Shown here piece after piece: positions 23,110 through 35,264 of a stretch of 57,620 nucleotides of DNA (position 1 is the stretch's first letter; each line of letters begins with the position of its first letter). Position numbers and translations under genes: made by a program. The stretch lies in the NCBI GenBank assembly GCA_015680685.1, contig MNCI01028426.1:72118-129737 (forward strand). Direction: 5' to 3'. The stretch is from Gnetum montanum (Eukaryota > Streptophyta > Gnetopsida > Gnetales > Gnetaceae). The notes beneath the pieces are model-generated. The model worked only from the letters and a program-made list of their open reading frames with translations, was not told where the DNA came from and made no database searches.

Positions 23110-25330
23110 TTATTGTGGGTTGTGTGTTAATATTTTGAATTTTTGGTCCACAACCACACCCTTTATCATTGTTAGTGATGCATGGAGGTTTATGTCTCTA
23201 CACAATGATGTGTTCATTCTTTTCGTTTTGTGTTGGAGTGGTGATGGTTGTTGGCTTTTGCGTATGATTAGTAGACAATGTTTCGACAAGGAAGGATGTT
23301 GCACTAAATTGGCCTTATGCTAGTTTTGATGTGCTAGTAGGTCTACGTGCTTTGTGCTTGTGTGTGGGAATTATCCTAAAGAAAGGACGTTTTCGAGGTT
23401 GTGGTTAAGATCTAATAGCATTCTCATTTCCATGTATGTTCATAGCACAAGTGGCATTCTTTCATTAATGTTGTGGTGTCAAACCTTCCTATGTTGCTGG
23501 TGGTGGCATGTGGTGGAGGGAAGTATGAGAATATTGAGGATATGATGGAGGATGAGAGGTGTGAGGTGGTGATCCTTCAGAAGATGTTGCAAGTTGATGA
23601 CACTTAGGAGAGTGGTAGTAGTGATTTGAGGTAGAGGAAGTAGAACCAGTTAGGAAAATAGGTTGTTGAATGTAATATCCATATGGGTTCAACTGACAGT
23701 AAGGGTAGTGATGGTTTGATGATGACATCCCCCAAGACTATGGGTTTTTCCACTGCTGGTGATGATATTTTTGAGGTTGATAAAAAGTCCCAATAGGATA
23801 GTATGGTTTGTTGTAGGACTATCTATAATTACCTTTTGAGAAATCTAATTTCCTAGGAATTTGCCCTTTAGATGATCATATAGGTAGATGTCACATCCAT
23901 CATCTTCTTTTGTGGTTAAGTCTATAGGCTCTTCTTCTACAACCATTTTTCCTTTTTTCTAATAAGTGTTCTTGCTAGTTTCTTAGTTCTTTTTCCTCTT
24001 CTTGTTTTGATCACTTGATTCTTTTTGTGGTACTCTCTCCTCTACGATTTTTATGTAAGTTGTAGCTTTGTCATTCATCAACTCCCACATCTTATCTAGC
24101 CTTGGTTCAAGCTCATCAATATACTTTTGTATTAGCAAGGTTTGTTGTGAAATCACCTCATCAAGAGGTACATATTTTTCTTTATCATAGATATGGACCC
24201 TTTTCTTTTGAATAGTTAGGTCATAGTTATTTTCTTCTACATTCTCTTGTTTACATAGCTCTCCTTCTTGTTTTTCCATCCACTCAATTAGCTTTTGTAT
24301 ATGATGGACTTTTAGTTCATATAACTAACCTTGGCGATAAATCCCAAGGGTCTCCCTTATTTCATTACGGAGCCCATATATGATGTGACAAAGTTTTTCT
24401 TTTTGAGAGAAATCATGGCCAGGACATCTCTGTAGTAGCGAATAATATCTATCCAAGGCCACATCCAAGGATTCATGATTTTCTTGCTTCCACCCTTGGA
24501 TTTTTTTATTAGGTTGGACACTCTTACATAGGTTTGGTATTTTTCGTTGAAAAATTTCAGCATTGTGGACCACTGGTGGATGGAACTTGGTTCCAACTTC
24601 ATCTATTAGTGCCATAGGGAAGAGCTTAAGCTTTTGCCACTTATTTTTGATATTTTGCAAGGCACAGACATCATGGAAGGCTTGTAAGTGATGTTGTGGA
24701 TTAGAATTATAGCCTCCCCTAAATTTAGGAATGTTGTTCATGTCAATCCATTTGATGCAGATGTTCCTTTGATGCCTTTGGGGTATTTAAACTACCTTTG
24801 TGATTTGCATCATGCTCTTAGTGGCCAACAAGGGTTCACTATCATAAGACATATCATTGTGAAAATTTCTATTTCTATTTGTCTAATGGTGATGATTTTA
24901 CCTATGTTCATTTTGATGTCTTTGATTTTTCTCATGGTTTTAATTCCTATCCTTATTTTGACCTTGTAGTGGAGCTTTATCTCTATACCTACATTCATCT
25001 TCGTTAGAACTAGACATTGAAGAGGAAGAGGAAGATGAGGAACTGGAAGAATTGCCATGGCTTCTATAATTCTTCCCATGGTTCCTTGATTTATCTTAAC
25101 TAGTTTTGAGGAGATCCTAGGCCTTGAGGACCTCCTATATTTAGGACTTACTCCATCTCCTCTAGGATTGTCTACCTTAGGTGAATGTAGTCCTTGAGTG
25201 TAATCAAGGTGGTTATGAACATATGAAATCCTTGCGTGAGGTTGGTCACTCTAATTTTCTTCAATATATATCTCATTAGTTCTCCAATGAATGTTCTCTT
25301 CATACAATGCATTATTGCTTCCATGTGAAA
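23110..25330 (-). pseudogene. Element C gag
   Basis: Minus-strand gag. The low-complexity, charged N-terminal part lies at about 25330-24810. The capsid-like part at 24741-24325 reads MNNIPKFRGGYNSNPQHHLQ, then LQNIKNKWQKLKLFP, IQGWKQENHESLDVALDRYY and FSQKEKLCHIIYGLRNE. It is followed by a Glu/Lys-rich coil (24279-23983, including DKMWELMNDKATTYIKIVEER) and the Tyr/Pro-rich tail (23728-23489). The active-site protease motif expected next is not found. At least two frame changes are present. This is the least interrupted capsid region among C, A and B. Confidence 0.85.
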
Positions 25331-25444
25331 GAGAAATTGTTGTTATTTTATGATGTGTGTAACTTAATATTTTCTAAAAGATAAATCATTAATGCATTTA
25401 TGATGATCATGTATAATATAACTAATCTAGATAACTAGCACCAT

Positions 25445-25462
25445 CCCTAATAATGGCGCCAA
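25445..25462 (-). other. Element C primer-binding site (tRNA-Asp)
   Basis: The minus strand reads TGGCGCCATTATTAGGGA, one base after the 5' LTR end. The first seven bases match the tRNA-Asp acceptor complement exactly. Confidence 0.75.
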
Positions 25463-25463
25463 T

Positions 25464-26442
25464 GATGAGTGACCTAGGTAACCCCTTTGGCCATCCATAT
25501 GAATCATATGTGTTCACACACAATCCGGTCAAATTTTGTGAATGGGATTAGTTGTGGCATTTAGATTGTTATGTCTTGATTGCAGTTTGCTATCTTCCCA
25601 CTTGGACTAGTGGTAGCTTTGTCACATATGGTTTAGTTCAAAGTGAGGCATATGATTCTTGATGTTATTTCGGCCTTAAGCTACTCCTAATGATAATAAA
25701 GAAATTAATTATTCAAACTAATTAACAATGGAAAGTAAAGTCTAAACTAGCCTATGGGTGATGAGTGTCCATTCTCAGCTTGTTGTACACATCTTAAACC
25801 ATTGTATCCACTACTGGGATTACCAAGTGCGATGCTAGTAGGTGAACCAAGCAATAACGTTGTTGGAATTACCAAGCAAATACGTGTTTATCCTTGAAAT
25901 TGGTCACATTCATTCTGCTAATTCATTAATATGCATAGAAACATAAATATTAACTAAGTACATGAAAAGTAAATTGCATGGAAAGTAAGTCTAATCTAAG
26001 TCAAAGTACTATAATGAATAAGAATCAATCTTGATCTTATTGCCATTCATGAAATGTCTCGAGGTACATTGCCACTTGAATAAGACACCATACAACTAAC
26101 TTAGATCCACATTGCAGGCACTCACTGACTATTTTTTAAGACTATGGAATAAAACTATAAAAGCTCGGCTACTCTATTAACAAAAAGACTCATTCTTAAA
26201 TTGTGCACCCAAGTGATATATTTATAGGCTGGCACACATCCCATGATATCAAATATTTAACATTGCATCTTGGCCCCTGATATCAGGTATCTGATATGAG
26301 GGCTCTGATATTGGATATCCAATATTGGAGTTGACAAAAATCAACTTTTTACTCAAACAAATGCGATGGCATGTCAAGGCATCTATGTTGAGGCATCTAC
26401 CTCAGCATAGTTATGTCAACATAGCCAACTGATGCTTCATCA
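25464..26442 (-). repeat. Element C 5' LTR
   Basis: 979 bases; minus-strand ends TGATGAAGCATCAG...GTCACTCATCA. The TATA box is the complement of 26219-26226. U3 holds a cluster of GATATC/GATAT words (26280-26325) and TTGAGGCATC repeats. It is followed by the CTTAT duplication. Confidence 0.9.
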
Positions 26443-26714
26443 CTTATGACATTCAAAGACTACTTTCAATTGTTGTAGATAATCCTAGAGGGGATGGAAT
26501 AAGTCCTAGAACAAGAAGGCCTAAAACCTCATCTAAACCTAAAAGAGATGAATTAAGGGACCATAGGGAAAGATATAAGAGCCATGGTAACTCTCCTAGT
26601 TCACCATCTTCCTCTTTATCTTTAGCATCTAGTTCTGAAAAAGATGAACATACGTATGGAGATAAAGATACACTAAGGATCAAGATGAAGATAGAAATGA
26701 AAATCAAAGATAAG

Positions 26715-27522
26715 TGATAAAAACTTTCTATGCAAGTCTACAATATTATAGTTATGATATTGTAGCTCTACATACATCATCGTAGATACAATGTAGTGGG
26801 CCATGGTCATGCCTATAAATATCAATCCACCACTACGTCGAAATTTTTTTTTTTTTGCCAACTTTTAGCAAAATTCTTACAGTCTATTTTTGTGAGTTAT
26901 AATTGTATGGAATCTTTATTCAAGTGAATTGTTCCTAGATATTATTCATGAAAAATAATAAAGATTGATATAGTTTTTCATTCTTGGCGCAATTCACTTA
27001 GTACAATTTTACTTTTCCATGTTTACATTTACTAAGTCCTTTACTTTTGCAATGTCTCTTAGTAAGGTGGAATAAGTACGACCAGTTTTGAGCATAAAGT
27101 ATAACTATTTGGTAACTCATTAGTGACTTTGCTTGATTTTCTTAGTAGCAAAGTTACTTGGTAATTGTAGTGACAATTACATCATCCTAGGATATGTACA
27201 AAAAACTAGGAATGAATGCTTATCGCCAATAGGATAGAAAATCTTTACCTTTTCATTGCACTTAGACTTAAAATTTATAATCATTTTTATCAAGTTGGCC
27301 TTTAGTATATTTTGAGCCAAACAACATTAGTATATCATATACCTCACTAAGAGTTAAACCATAGAATTTGCACCTTGCTAACTCTAAATGGGAATATAGT
27401 GATCACAAACTAAACATCAACTTCTAGTATACTTACATTGTCCATCCATGGATTATGATTTGGTCATGTGTGAACACTTGTGACTTGTATGATTGGGTGT
27501 TGGTATACCTAATTGCTCATCA
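26715..27522 (+). repeat. Element B 5' LTR
   Basis: 808 bases, TGATAAAAAC...TTGCTCATCA. The TATA box is at 26814-26821. The 3' end is followed by T and a decayed primer site (TAGCATCATTAGCAAGG). It is inserted in gag of element E; the five bases before it are ATAAG, and the partner should lie past the right edge. U3 repeats contain ATTGTAG words, as in E. Confidence 0.75.
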
Positions 27523-27663
27523 TTAGCATCATTAGCAAGGATGTATCAATGTTTTCTAGTTAGTTGATTTTACAAAGTTCATTGTATTAAGCATCAGAAA
27601 GTACATCTCTCATACTTAGAAGAATTTCTCAAATGTACACACTTAAGAGTTAAAACAATTAAT

Positions 27664-29764
27664 ATGACTTCTAAAACTAAAGAAAAATATCCACATACTT
27701 TTTATTTTAGTAAGATTCATGCCAAGGATCATAATGAAGAAGAATGGAGTGCATTGATATAATTTCATATGCTCATACTAATCCTTATTATCCTAATTTT
27801 ACATTTATTTTTTACCACAATGAACAACAGAGATGGAGAGATCTATAGGGCAACANCTCATGGGTCTTATTTTCAAACACCAATCATTTACATTGAAGAT
27901 CCTGTTAAAATAAGACTGCATTCAGCTCTTGCAAAAATCTTGAAAAGAATTAAGGAGGATTCTAGACTTATGAGAAATTCAAGGCCTAAGACCTCCAATA
28001 AATCCAAAAGAGATGAATAAAGAAGTCATATAAGGAGAACTAGCCATCATCATTTTCCAACTCCTTTATCTTTTTCCTCACATTCATCCACAAATTCTAA
28101 CAAGAAAGATTGAAGACTAAGGAATCATGATGGGGAAAGAAGGAGAGACCATGAAAGATATGCATATAGAAGAAGGCATTCTGATGAAGGGGAAGATAAC
28201 CATAAAGAAATGGTAGAAAAAATTAGACTTGAAGTGAGAGAGCATCATTAACATTAGACGGGCCATCACTACAATAGAGGTTATGAACCTAAAGACTATG
28301 AAGAACCCCTGTTGGCCACTTGTAACATGATCAACATTAGGAAAGCTATGTACATTCTTACCAAACATATAAGGGACAACCGCATCAAATGACTAAACAT
28401 GAATAATATTCCAAAATTTGAAGGCAAATACCATGTAGATTCACAATATCATCTCTAGGCCTTCCATGATGGCTATGCCCTATAAAACATAGAAAATGAT
28501 TGGTAGAAATTCAAGTTCTTTCTTAGAACACTCATAAAGGAAGCATAGAGTTGGTATAGATCCTTAGAATTGGAATTGATTTGAAGATGAAGTACCATGC
28601 TATAACTCTTCAATGAAAAATATCAAACCTATTGTAGAGTATCAAATTTGATAAAAAAATCCAAGGATGGAAACAAGGGACACATGAATCCTTTGATGTA
28701 GCAATGGGCAGGTACTATTCCTTATTGCATAGGTGCCTAGGCCATGCATTTTCTCAACAGGAACAACTATGACATATCATTAATGGGCTAAGGAATAAGA
28801 CAAGAGAAATCCTTGGGGTATATTCCCAAGGAAGATTATCTGAGATGATAGCTCATCAGATCCAAAGACTAATAGACCAAGTGGTGAAAGAGGAAGGAGA
28901 ATTAAGGAAAAGAGAATCAGAAAAAGAATATAATAGAGATTCAACAATAAGAAAAAGGGATGTAAGAATATGTGAATCACCAAAAGAAGAAACCTTAGAA
29001 GATACTATCCAGCAAAAGACTCTACCAATTCAAAATTTAGTTAATGATATTGCAATTAAGATAGAGAAAATATGGGATTCGGTAAATGAGAAGTTCACTA
29101 TAGCATTGAAAATAGTAGAGGAAAGGACTAAAAAAGCCTTAATCAGGAGTAAGGACAACAAAAAGAAAAGAGATAATGGATGAGAAAACTACAAAAACCA
29201 AGAAAAAGTTACTATAGTTTAGGAAGTAATGAACTTTAGTTCAAAAGATGATTAAGGATGTAAGGTGTGTCAATATAAACATCCTAAGGGATGTTGCCTT
29301 GTTATGACACACTTACAAGAGTATGGGGCACATGTACTCAATCCAAAGTTTGTCAAGAAACAAATGTTTAGATGTTTACCTTATTCACAAGGTAATTTCA
29401 AATAGCCTTATCAATAACTGTACTATCAAAGTGGGGATTATACTTAATTGCAAGAACAATACTAGTAGTAGTGGCAACAACCACAAGTATGTGGAATGCC
29501 ACCACCAAGGCAATAGTATCCATATAGGCAACCTGATCCCTTTGGATATTACATCCAATGTCCAATCTCTCATCGAAATACTTTTGTCCATGCTTCCTCT
29601 TTTTACTATCCACTAGAATATCATAAATCCACTACCTCACATATGGTTCCTCATATCAAGCTCCCAATTCATTACCACCAATGCCATCACTAATCATGTA
29701 AGAAAAATTGCCATCACAACCATAGTAGAAAAATGCGACTAGGGCAATTAGTATATAGAGAGAG
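27664..29764 (+). pseudogene. Element B gag
   Basis: Plus-strand gag from ATG 27664 (MTSKTKEKYP). A low-complexity region is followed by MNNIPKFEGKYHVDSQYHL at 28398 with Gln codons changed to TAG. Then come the capsid-like part to 28840, the segment QIQRLIDQVVKEEGELRKRESEKEYNRD (28857 on), the coil KIEKIWDSVNEKFTIALKIVEER, and the conserved HPKGCCLV...GAHVLNPKF part (29281-29350). One N at 27856 falls in the N-terminal region. Many stops; not translatable. Confidence 0.75.
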
Positions 29765-30196
29765 TGTAACACCCCCATTAATTATCTATATTATAACTTA
29801 TGGATAACTAATAGAGATGCTATGAAACCTTAAGGATTTGGATTTAACCTTGATTTACTAATTTAAAAGGTAGTGGTAAGATATATAAAATTTATTAACT
29901 AGGAGCATAAATATAATAAATAATTATGGCACAACAAAATTTTATAAACCTTAAATATAATTAAATAATATTTATTTAATAAAAATTAAAATTTTGCATA
30001 GCCATAAAAAGATAAATGTTGAAAAATTTCACTAGGTCCATCATAAAATGCTACATAAAATAGTGATTCTAACAATACTTCCTTTGCCTTAATCATACAT
30101 TTAGAAATAAAGTTATTCACATTTGATGTTTACTAGATTAAATAATAAAATATTAATATATACTAAATAATATTAATTTTTCCTAAACAAATAGCA

Positions 30197-30413
30197 CACA
30201 TTGAAATAAAAAATGTTCCTTGTAATCTCACAATCCTAATGGCACAGATGGAAAATTCATATATATCATATTTTATTATTTATTCACAAAAATAGGTACA
30301 TTGCTCATGTAGCTCAAAAGTGTACATGGTCTCTATTTTACAAAATAAAAAATATGTAGAAATTATTTTTCAAGTTGAGAGGGTCCATCTTGTACAGAAT
30401 TGGTCCATCCTTT
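30197..30413 (+). repeat. Direct repeat flanking the pararetrovirus, left copy
   Basis: 217 bases (CATTGAAATAAAAAATG...GGTCCATCCTTTAT) are repeated at 37344-37560 with only about three differences. The left limit of the match is unknown because the right copy begins at an N gap. Too long for a normal target duplication. Confidence 0.85.
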
Positions 30414-30470
30414 ATTACACTGAAATCATTAACACAATTTTAAAGATGTTGATTTCCAGCAATATTTTCC

Positions 30471-30831
30471 AAAGAGTAAGTAGAAAGGAAGTAAGAGAGA
30501 AGAAGAGAGTGATAAGAGTAGTGCAAGTAAGAGTTTGGTTGTAAGCTTTGTGAGCTTTGGTTCACCAGAAATGCAATCATGCATCCTCGTGATGTGCTTC
30601 TCTACATTGCTATCTCTATAATTGTTTTCAGCTATGTTGCCATCACTTTGCTACTAATCTATGATCGCTTAGTTACTATCTAGTCTTCTTAATTCCGCTT
30701 GCATTGTGTTTTTGCCGAGCAAGCCTGGTGTTGCAGATTTTGTCTCTTGATTAGGTGTCTCCTAATTAGCCGCTGCCAGAGATGAAAGTGTTTGTTGAAG
30801 AAACATCTGAAGGGATCAGCTGGGAAATTAG
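30471..30831 (+). repeat. Pararetrovirus terminal direct repeat, left copy
   Basis: 361 bases from AAAGAGTAAGTAGAAAGG to GGAAATTAG, matching 36089-36440 at roughly 93-95% by eye, with a nine-base length difference near 30550. It lacks an upstream promoter: the host sequence before it shares nothing with the DNA before the right copy. Confidence 0.9.
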
Positions 30832-31206
30832 GGACTCACACTGACTCATCATCCTTATATGGATGGTTACAACTGACTCACACTTATCTATATCTACCAA
30901 CGTAGCATCCTTATCCTTATCCTAGGATGGATTTGAGAATCGCCTTATGTACGCCATAGATTTTCCCGCGTGATTTCTGGCAATCAGCACATTCTTTGAT
31001 AAGCTTGGATAATTCTGACAAGACGATTGCAGGTGAGGACATTACTTCCTCTAGCGGTGGTAACTATTTTGACACGATCTGCTCATTCTCATACCACGTG
31101 GTTGCATCAAAGAAGTTGATTCGTTGAAATGAGTAACACAACTTTGCTTCCCATCCATTGGATTCTAGTACTTGATTTAGATAAGCTCTGGCATTGTAAC
31201 CATTCT
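30832..31206 (-). repeat. Inverted copy of the pararetrovirus 3' region in its leader
   Basis: About 375 bases are the reverse complement of 35647-36017, roughly 93-95% identical by eye. Landmarks: GACTCACACTGACTCATCATCC here against GGATGATGAGTCAGTGTGAGTC at 35990; AAGTTGATTCGTTG here against CAACGAATCAACTT at 35725. It begins exactly where the left terminal repeat ends and sits just upstream of the primer site. Confidence 0.9.
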
Positions 31207-31253
31207 TGTTCTTGCAATTGTTGGTTCTTGTGAAGGCCTGCAATATTTTAATC

Positions 31254-31266
31254 TGGTATCAGAGCC
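31254..31266 (+). other. Pararetrovirus primer-binding site (initiator tRNA-Met)
   Basis: TGGTATCAGAGCC is the standard complement of the 3' end of plant initiator tRNA-Met, used by all Caulimoviridae and by many Ty1/copia elements to start minus-strand synthesis. The match is perfect over 13 bases. Confidence 0.92.
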
Positions 31267-31412
31267 TTATTAGAAACTGAGGAGTTGAATCCTTTAATTA
31301 GTCATGAGCATTGGCAATGTGAAGCTGAAAATTGTTCTTATGACACGCAATGGCCGCATTGGCACTTAGCTGATGACAGTTGCTGGTATGCACCTGAATG
31401 AAATGGTGAAAA

Positions 31413-32160
31413 ATGAAAGCAGACAACTTGGCTGCACTTGTAGAAACTCTTATTGATCGTGGCCACAGGTACATGAATCCAAACAGCTTTGCTACTTTAT
31501 ATTGGAATGTTTTACAAAAGCCTGTAGCAGAAAGAGTTGTTTTAATGTCTAAATATTATTGGTCAATGGGATCTTGTTATGCCTCTACTCCAAATCTAAT
31601 GATTAGAGAAGTCCCTAGAACACCTCTATTTCGGTGTGCCTCTGTTTTAACCCTTTGTTCTAAGCCTTATGAGCCTCTGATGTCATCTCCTATTAATACC
31701 GAAGTTGTATTTGAAATAGCTGAATTATCCGATGACGAATGTGCTCAATTAGATCCTCCACAACCTCCACAGCCACCTGTAACCCAAATAGAAGTCTACG
31801 ATAAATTTGGAAGATGTGTTTTATATCCTCCTAATCATCCCTCTACCTCAACCACTGTTCCGATCATTCTTGACCTAAATGAAGACCTGAGTCCTTCTGA
31901 AGACAAAGATCACTTGCTCCTTCAACGAGCTGCAGAAATCTAAAGCAAAATTCTCAGTGATATTAGTAATCCTATTTATGATGAGTACATAGAAGATCTG
32001 ATTCAAGAAGAAGAGAATCAAAGATTTTGGGAACAAGTTATGAATATGGTGATAAGACAAATATTAGAGGATGAAGAGGATGAACTAATGGTATGAATGG
32101 AGTCTAATGATGATGCTGCTGATTATCTGGTCGATTACATGGAGTTTTTGTTGCATTAGT
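31413..32160 (+). pseudogene. Pararetrovirus N-terminal ORF region, function unknown
   Basis: A plus-strand frame of 176 residues (31413-31943) followed, in the same frame after a stop, by an acidic segment to about 32160 (for example EDLIQEEENQRFWEQ). The first part has a Pro-rich stretch (PPQPPQPPVT). No movement-protein or other motif is recognised. A second ATG at 31304 opens a short different frame. The position, between the primer site and the capsid region, suits the N-terminal part of a caulimovirid polyprotein or a small upstream ORF product. The usual ORF length cannot be judged because of the stops. Confidence 0.6.
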
Positions 32161-32169
32161 AATAGAATT

Positions 32170-33030
32170 TACAGTTGATTTATCATCCAAGCTCAGATTT
32201 AAAGATAAGTTATTGCTAAGCCAAAGAAAGTTAACAGATTTAAGATACTTTGAGCAGTTTAGTGCAGAATATGGAAATGAAGTGTATCGCTTAGCTTAGC
32301 ATAGAGATCAGATGATTAATTATCTCTATTTGGGAAGTTTGCCACCTAAATTAGGTCAAATGGTTTTATATGAAGCTTTGGAAAAGGATATAGATTTAGC
32401 CGTAACATATTTCACAGATTTTGTACATATGGTTAGGCAAGAACTTCAATTTGCTTGCTATAATGTTAGTTTGCAAAAGCTTTTACCTTTCGCAGAAGTG
32501 TGCAATAATCTAGATGGAATAGATTTGTTTGGACCTCCTACACGAGCTCCCTCTAAACATCCAAAACGAAGATTTAACAGAAGAAAAGGATACCCAAGGT
32601 TCACCTAGAAAAGATGGTTAGCTAGAAGAACTTACAGACCTAGTAGAAGAAGATTCTTTGTGAAGAAGCGAAGTGGACCAGTTAGGAAACACACAGTTAC
32701 ATGTTACACCTGCAAGAAGCAAGGAAATTATGCATATGATTGTTCGAATAAAAGATCAAAAGAAAATGGAAGATTGAAAGCATTTTTTGAAGCATATCTA
32801 GAATGGGAACCAGTTGATGATCCCCAAGAACAGAATGAATATTGCTTTGCAATTCAGTTACTGTCAGATTCAAATTCAGATTCAGAAATTTCAGAAAATT
32901 CATTAGAAGTTGAAAAAGACGAAATAGTTGGGAGAAGTAATATAATGCAAGGTGTAGTAGATTTTTCTATTGATGATGAAGAATGGTTTTCTAACATATC
33001 ACTTGAACCTGGTGATCCAACATTTGAATG
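32170..33030 (+). pseudogene. Pararetrovirus capsid region with zinc-knuckle remnant
   Basis: The frame reads KLRFKDKLLLSQ...YLGSLPPKLGQMVLY, then a basic segment (about 32560-32700, rich in Arg/Lys), then a cysteine motif CYTCKKQGN...YDC at about 32700-32745. This is the C-x2-C-x4-H-x4-C knuckle of caulimovirid capsid proteins with its His changed to Asn. An acidic Ser/Asp/Glu tail follows (32860-33030), also typical. In-frame stops interrupt it at 32300, 32609 and 33031. The loss of the zinc-binding His and the stops make it non-functional. Confidence 0.75.
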
Positions 33031-34057
33031 AAGTTGGGAAGAATTAGAAGCCTGGATAGATGAAAAAGACAAAGACAAAATTTCTGATATTTCTGATGAA
33101 GAACGAAAGTGGGATACAAAATATGGAGATCGAGAACCAAGTATCTCATCAACCCTTGGATGCAAAGAGACTTTGCCAAGAGCTGGAATGTAAGAAGATT
33201 CATAAATAGATGAAGAACCTCCTGAAAAGATAATCCAGAAAATTCCTAAGTTTTTAATCACGCCTTATCAAAAGAAGTTTTCAGTTCAAGTAGAAGCAAA
33301 GAAAGCAAGACTTCTAAAGAAAAAGAAGAAATCTCCTAAGCTACAACATCAAATTAAACATTTGCTAGCTATTCACAGTGTACTGTTAATACCAATTAAA
33401 ATAGCAATCAATGGAGAAAAGAAATGGTATAAGTATCAAGCTTTTATTAATATAGGTGTGACATTAAATTTCTGTCACAAAGATGTGCTCGAAAAATGGG
33501 AAGAGAATCCTAAGCCAGGAACATTGGAGACCATGAATGGAGTAAAAATTTTATCTCATTTTGCTTTTAATATTCAGATTTCAATAAATGATGAATATGT
33601 AGGCACAACCAATTTTGTGCAAGTCTCTGACAACAGATTCAACATTGGTTTGGGTGCTCATTTCATGGATAGTATAGGCCCTTATACTATCAAACCAGAA
33701 ATGGTAGTTTGCTCATCACCTCTTCAAGATCCACGCGCAAAGATCATTATTCGAAGAATTCTGGCCAGCATGCAAAGAAATCGACATCCACAGATCAAAC
33801 AATTTCAGAAGAATCCAAGCATTTCAGAAATAATGTCTCAAGTAGAAATGGAAGAAATAGCCAAAGCCAAGTACCAAAATCTCCAACAGTTGAAGAAAGC
33901 ACATATAGATCTCAATATAGAAGAACACAGGTTAGTCCCTTGTTTTCAAGCTTTACAGGATTGTTGCTGTGAACACCCCCCCCTAGAGTTTTGGGATAAA
34001 GACAGCCCAGTAGCATTCATTCCTACTGTGCACAATATTCCAGTCCAAAGTAAATAG
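33031..34057 (+). pseudogene. Pararetrovirus protease region
   Basis: An open plus-strand stretch at 33362-34057, preceded by a stop-containing linker. The aspartic-protease active site would be the INIGV word near 33455, where the family has D-T/S-G-A; the catalytic Asp is Asn here. Downstream features fit this fold (FVQVSDNRFNIGLGAHFMDS). The C-terminal half is a charged linker toward RT (ISEIMSQVEMEEIAKAKYQN) that is also present as an inverted partial copy at 36648-36811. The frame ends at a TAG at 34055 and the following RT lies in another frame. Confidence 0.7.
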
Positions 34058-34059
34058 AT

Positions 34060-34880
34060 CTTGCTGAATCCATCTGACACCGAAGAAATTGGAAAGCAGA
34101 TAAAAAAATTTCTGAAGAAAGGATTAATTAGGCCTTCACAGTCTAATTATTCTTATGCAAGCTTCATAGTTAGAAATCATGTCGAAGTCAAAAGAGGTAA
34201 AGCCAAAAATTAACTACATTCCTTTGAATGCAGTTACAATAGATGTTAAGTGGTCTTTGCCTAATAAGGAAACCTTTATTCAAAAAGTTCCTGTGAAGAA
34301 TTACTTTAGTAAGTTCGATTGTAAGAGCAGATATCATCAAATAAAAATTTTTGAAGAAGATATCCACAAGACAACATTCAGTATGCCTCAAGGACTGTAT
34401 GAATGGATAGTTATGCTATTTAGCTTGAATAATGCACCGTTCCAGTTCCAACATCGAATGGATCAAGTATTTGGAAAGTATCATGATTTCATGGCAAATT
34501 ATATTGATGATTTTTTGGTTTTCTCTAATTCACTTACAGATCATGTCAACTATTTGTTACATTTTGCAACTATCTGTAAACAACATGGTATTGGTTTGTC
34601 AAAAGATCTAAAGAAGTTCCAAATCAGCAGAAGAGAAATTGAGTTCTTAGGTGTTCAGTTAAAAGATGGAAATATTTTCATGCAACCTCATGTTTTGCAG
34701 AAGATTTCACAGTTTCCAGATAAGCTAGAAAACAAAGAACAATGTTTAAGATTTCTTGGATGTGTAAATTATGTGTCCAAACATATCAAAAAGTTTAGTG
34801 ATAAAACTACTGAAATTCGATGGTGCAAGAATCAATTGCCATTTGTGTGGACAAGAAAAGTTACAGAACAAGTCATCTAG
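34060..34880 (+). pseudogene. Pararetrovirus reverse transcriptase
   Basis: Reverse transcriptase copies the viral genomic RNA to DNA. Motif A reads FSKFDCKSRYHQIKI (catalytic Asp present, 34313 on), followed by KTTFSMPQGLYEW and NNAPFQFQHRMD. Motif C is NYIDDFLVFS at 34497 on, with both catalytic Asp intact. Connection words REIEFLGVQL and CLRFLGCVNYV follow. The frame from 34179 is open to a TAG at 34878. The upstream part (34060-34178, RPSQSNYSYASFIVRNH) is in the preceding frame, so one shift lies near 34180. The caulimovirid assignment rests on the order capsid, protease, RT, RNase H without integrase. Confidence 0.88.
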
Positions 34881-35264
34881 TTGAAGATAGAATGCCATAA
34901 CCTACCGCCCCTCAATCCAATTATGAAAGGACCATTTGTATTAAATACAGATGCGAGTTTTGATGCATGGGCAATAGTTCTACTCAGAAAAGCTTCAAGG
35001 AATGACAAAGAAATTTGTGCATATGCCTCAGGTAGTTTTCATAAACATGAATTAAATTATTGGCCTGTAGAAAAGGAGATTCTCGCTGTAATTCGAAGAT
35101 TGAAGAAATTTCATATTTACTTAATTGAAGGACCGTTCATTTTAAGGACAGACTCTGCCCAGTTGGCAACTTTGCTAAAAAGGAAGATAACACCCTCACC
35201 GAAGCTTCAACGCTTTGCTTGGTGGCAGTTCTTATTGGCGCAATATCAGTTTTCAGTAGAATGA
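34881..35264 (+). pseudogene. Pararetrovirus RNase H
   Basis: RNase H removes the RNA strand during reverse transcription. It continues in frame from RT after a single TAG. It shows VLNTDASFDAW (first catalytic Asp), ELNYWPVEKEILAVI (catalytic Glu) and FILRTDSAQLA (catalytic Asp), so the visible acidic residues are retained. It ends in the family's QRFAWWQFLLAQYQF segment and a stop at 35262. This is one of the better preserved parts of the copy. Confidence 0.85.

Larger units (their letters stand above)
19586..26442 (-). mobile_element. Element C: gag-only, non-autonomous LTR retrotransposon
   Basis: A 6.9 kb minus-strand element with both LTRs, a primer site, gag, the conserved 3' noncoding region and a polypurine tract, bounded by perfect CTTAT duplications. 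Between the Pro/Tyr-rich gag tail (23489-23728) and the post-integrase noncoding block (from about 22640) only a pre-RT segment (22740-23096) remains; RT, RNase H and integrase are absent. Such elements must be mobilised by enzymes of relatives. It is inserted in gag of element E in the opposite orientation. Confidence 0.9.
19451..26714 (+). pseudogene. Element E gag, split by element C and cut by element B
   Basis: Plus-strand gag starts at ATG 19451 (MSPSLR) and runs to 19585, where element C is inserted. It resumes at 26448 and runs to 26714, where the LTR of element B begins. The second piece encodes a Ser/Arg/Asp-rich segment (RDHRERYKSHGNSPSSPSSSLSLAS) equivalent to the low-complexity gag region of D and A, and a matching SKPKRDE word occurs in B (28000-28020). 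Only the N-terminal third of gag is in the window. Pol and the 3' LTR of E should lie beyond the right edge. Confidence 0.65.

Noticed and set aside
31254-31266. Reading the initiator-Met primer site as that of a Ty1/copia element
   Set aside because: The downstream order is capsid knuckle, protease, RT, RNase H with YIDDF and no integrase, which is caulimovirid-like, not copia (integrase before RT).
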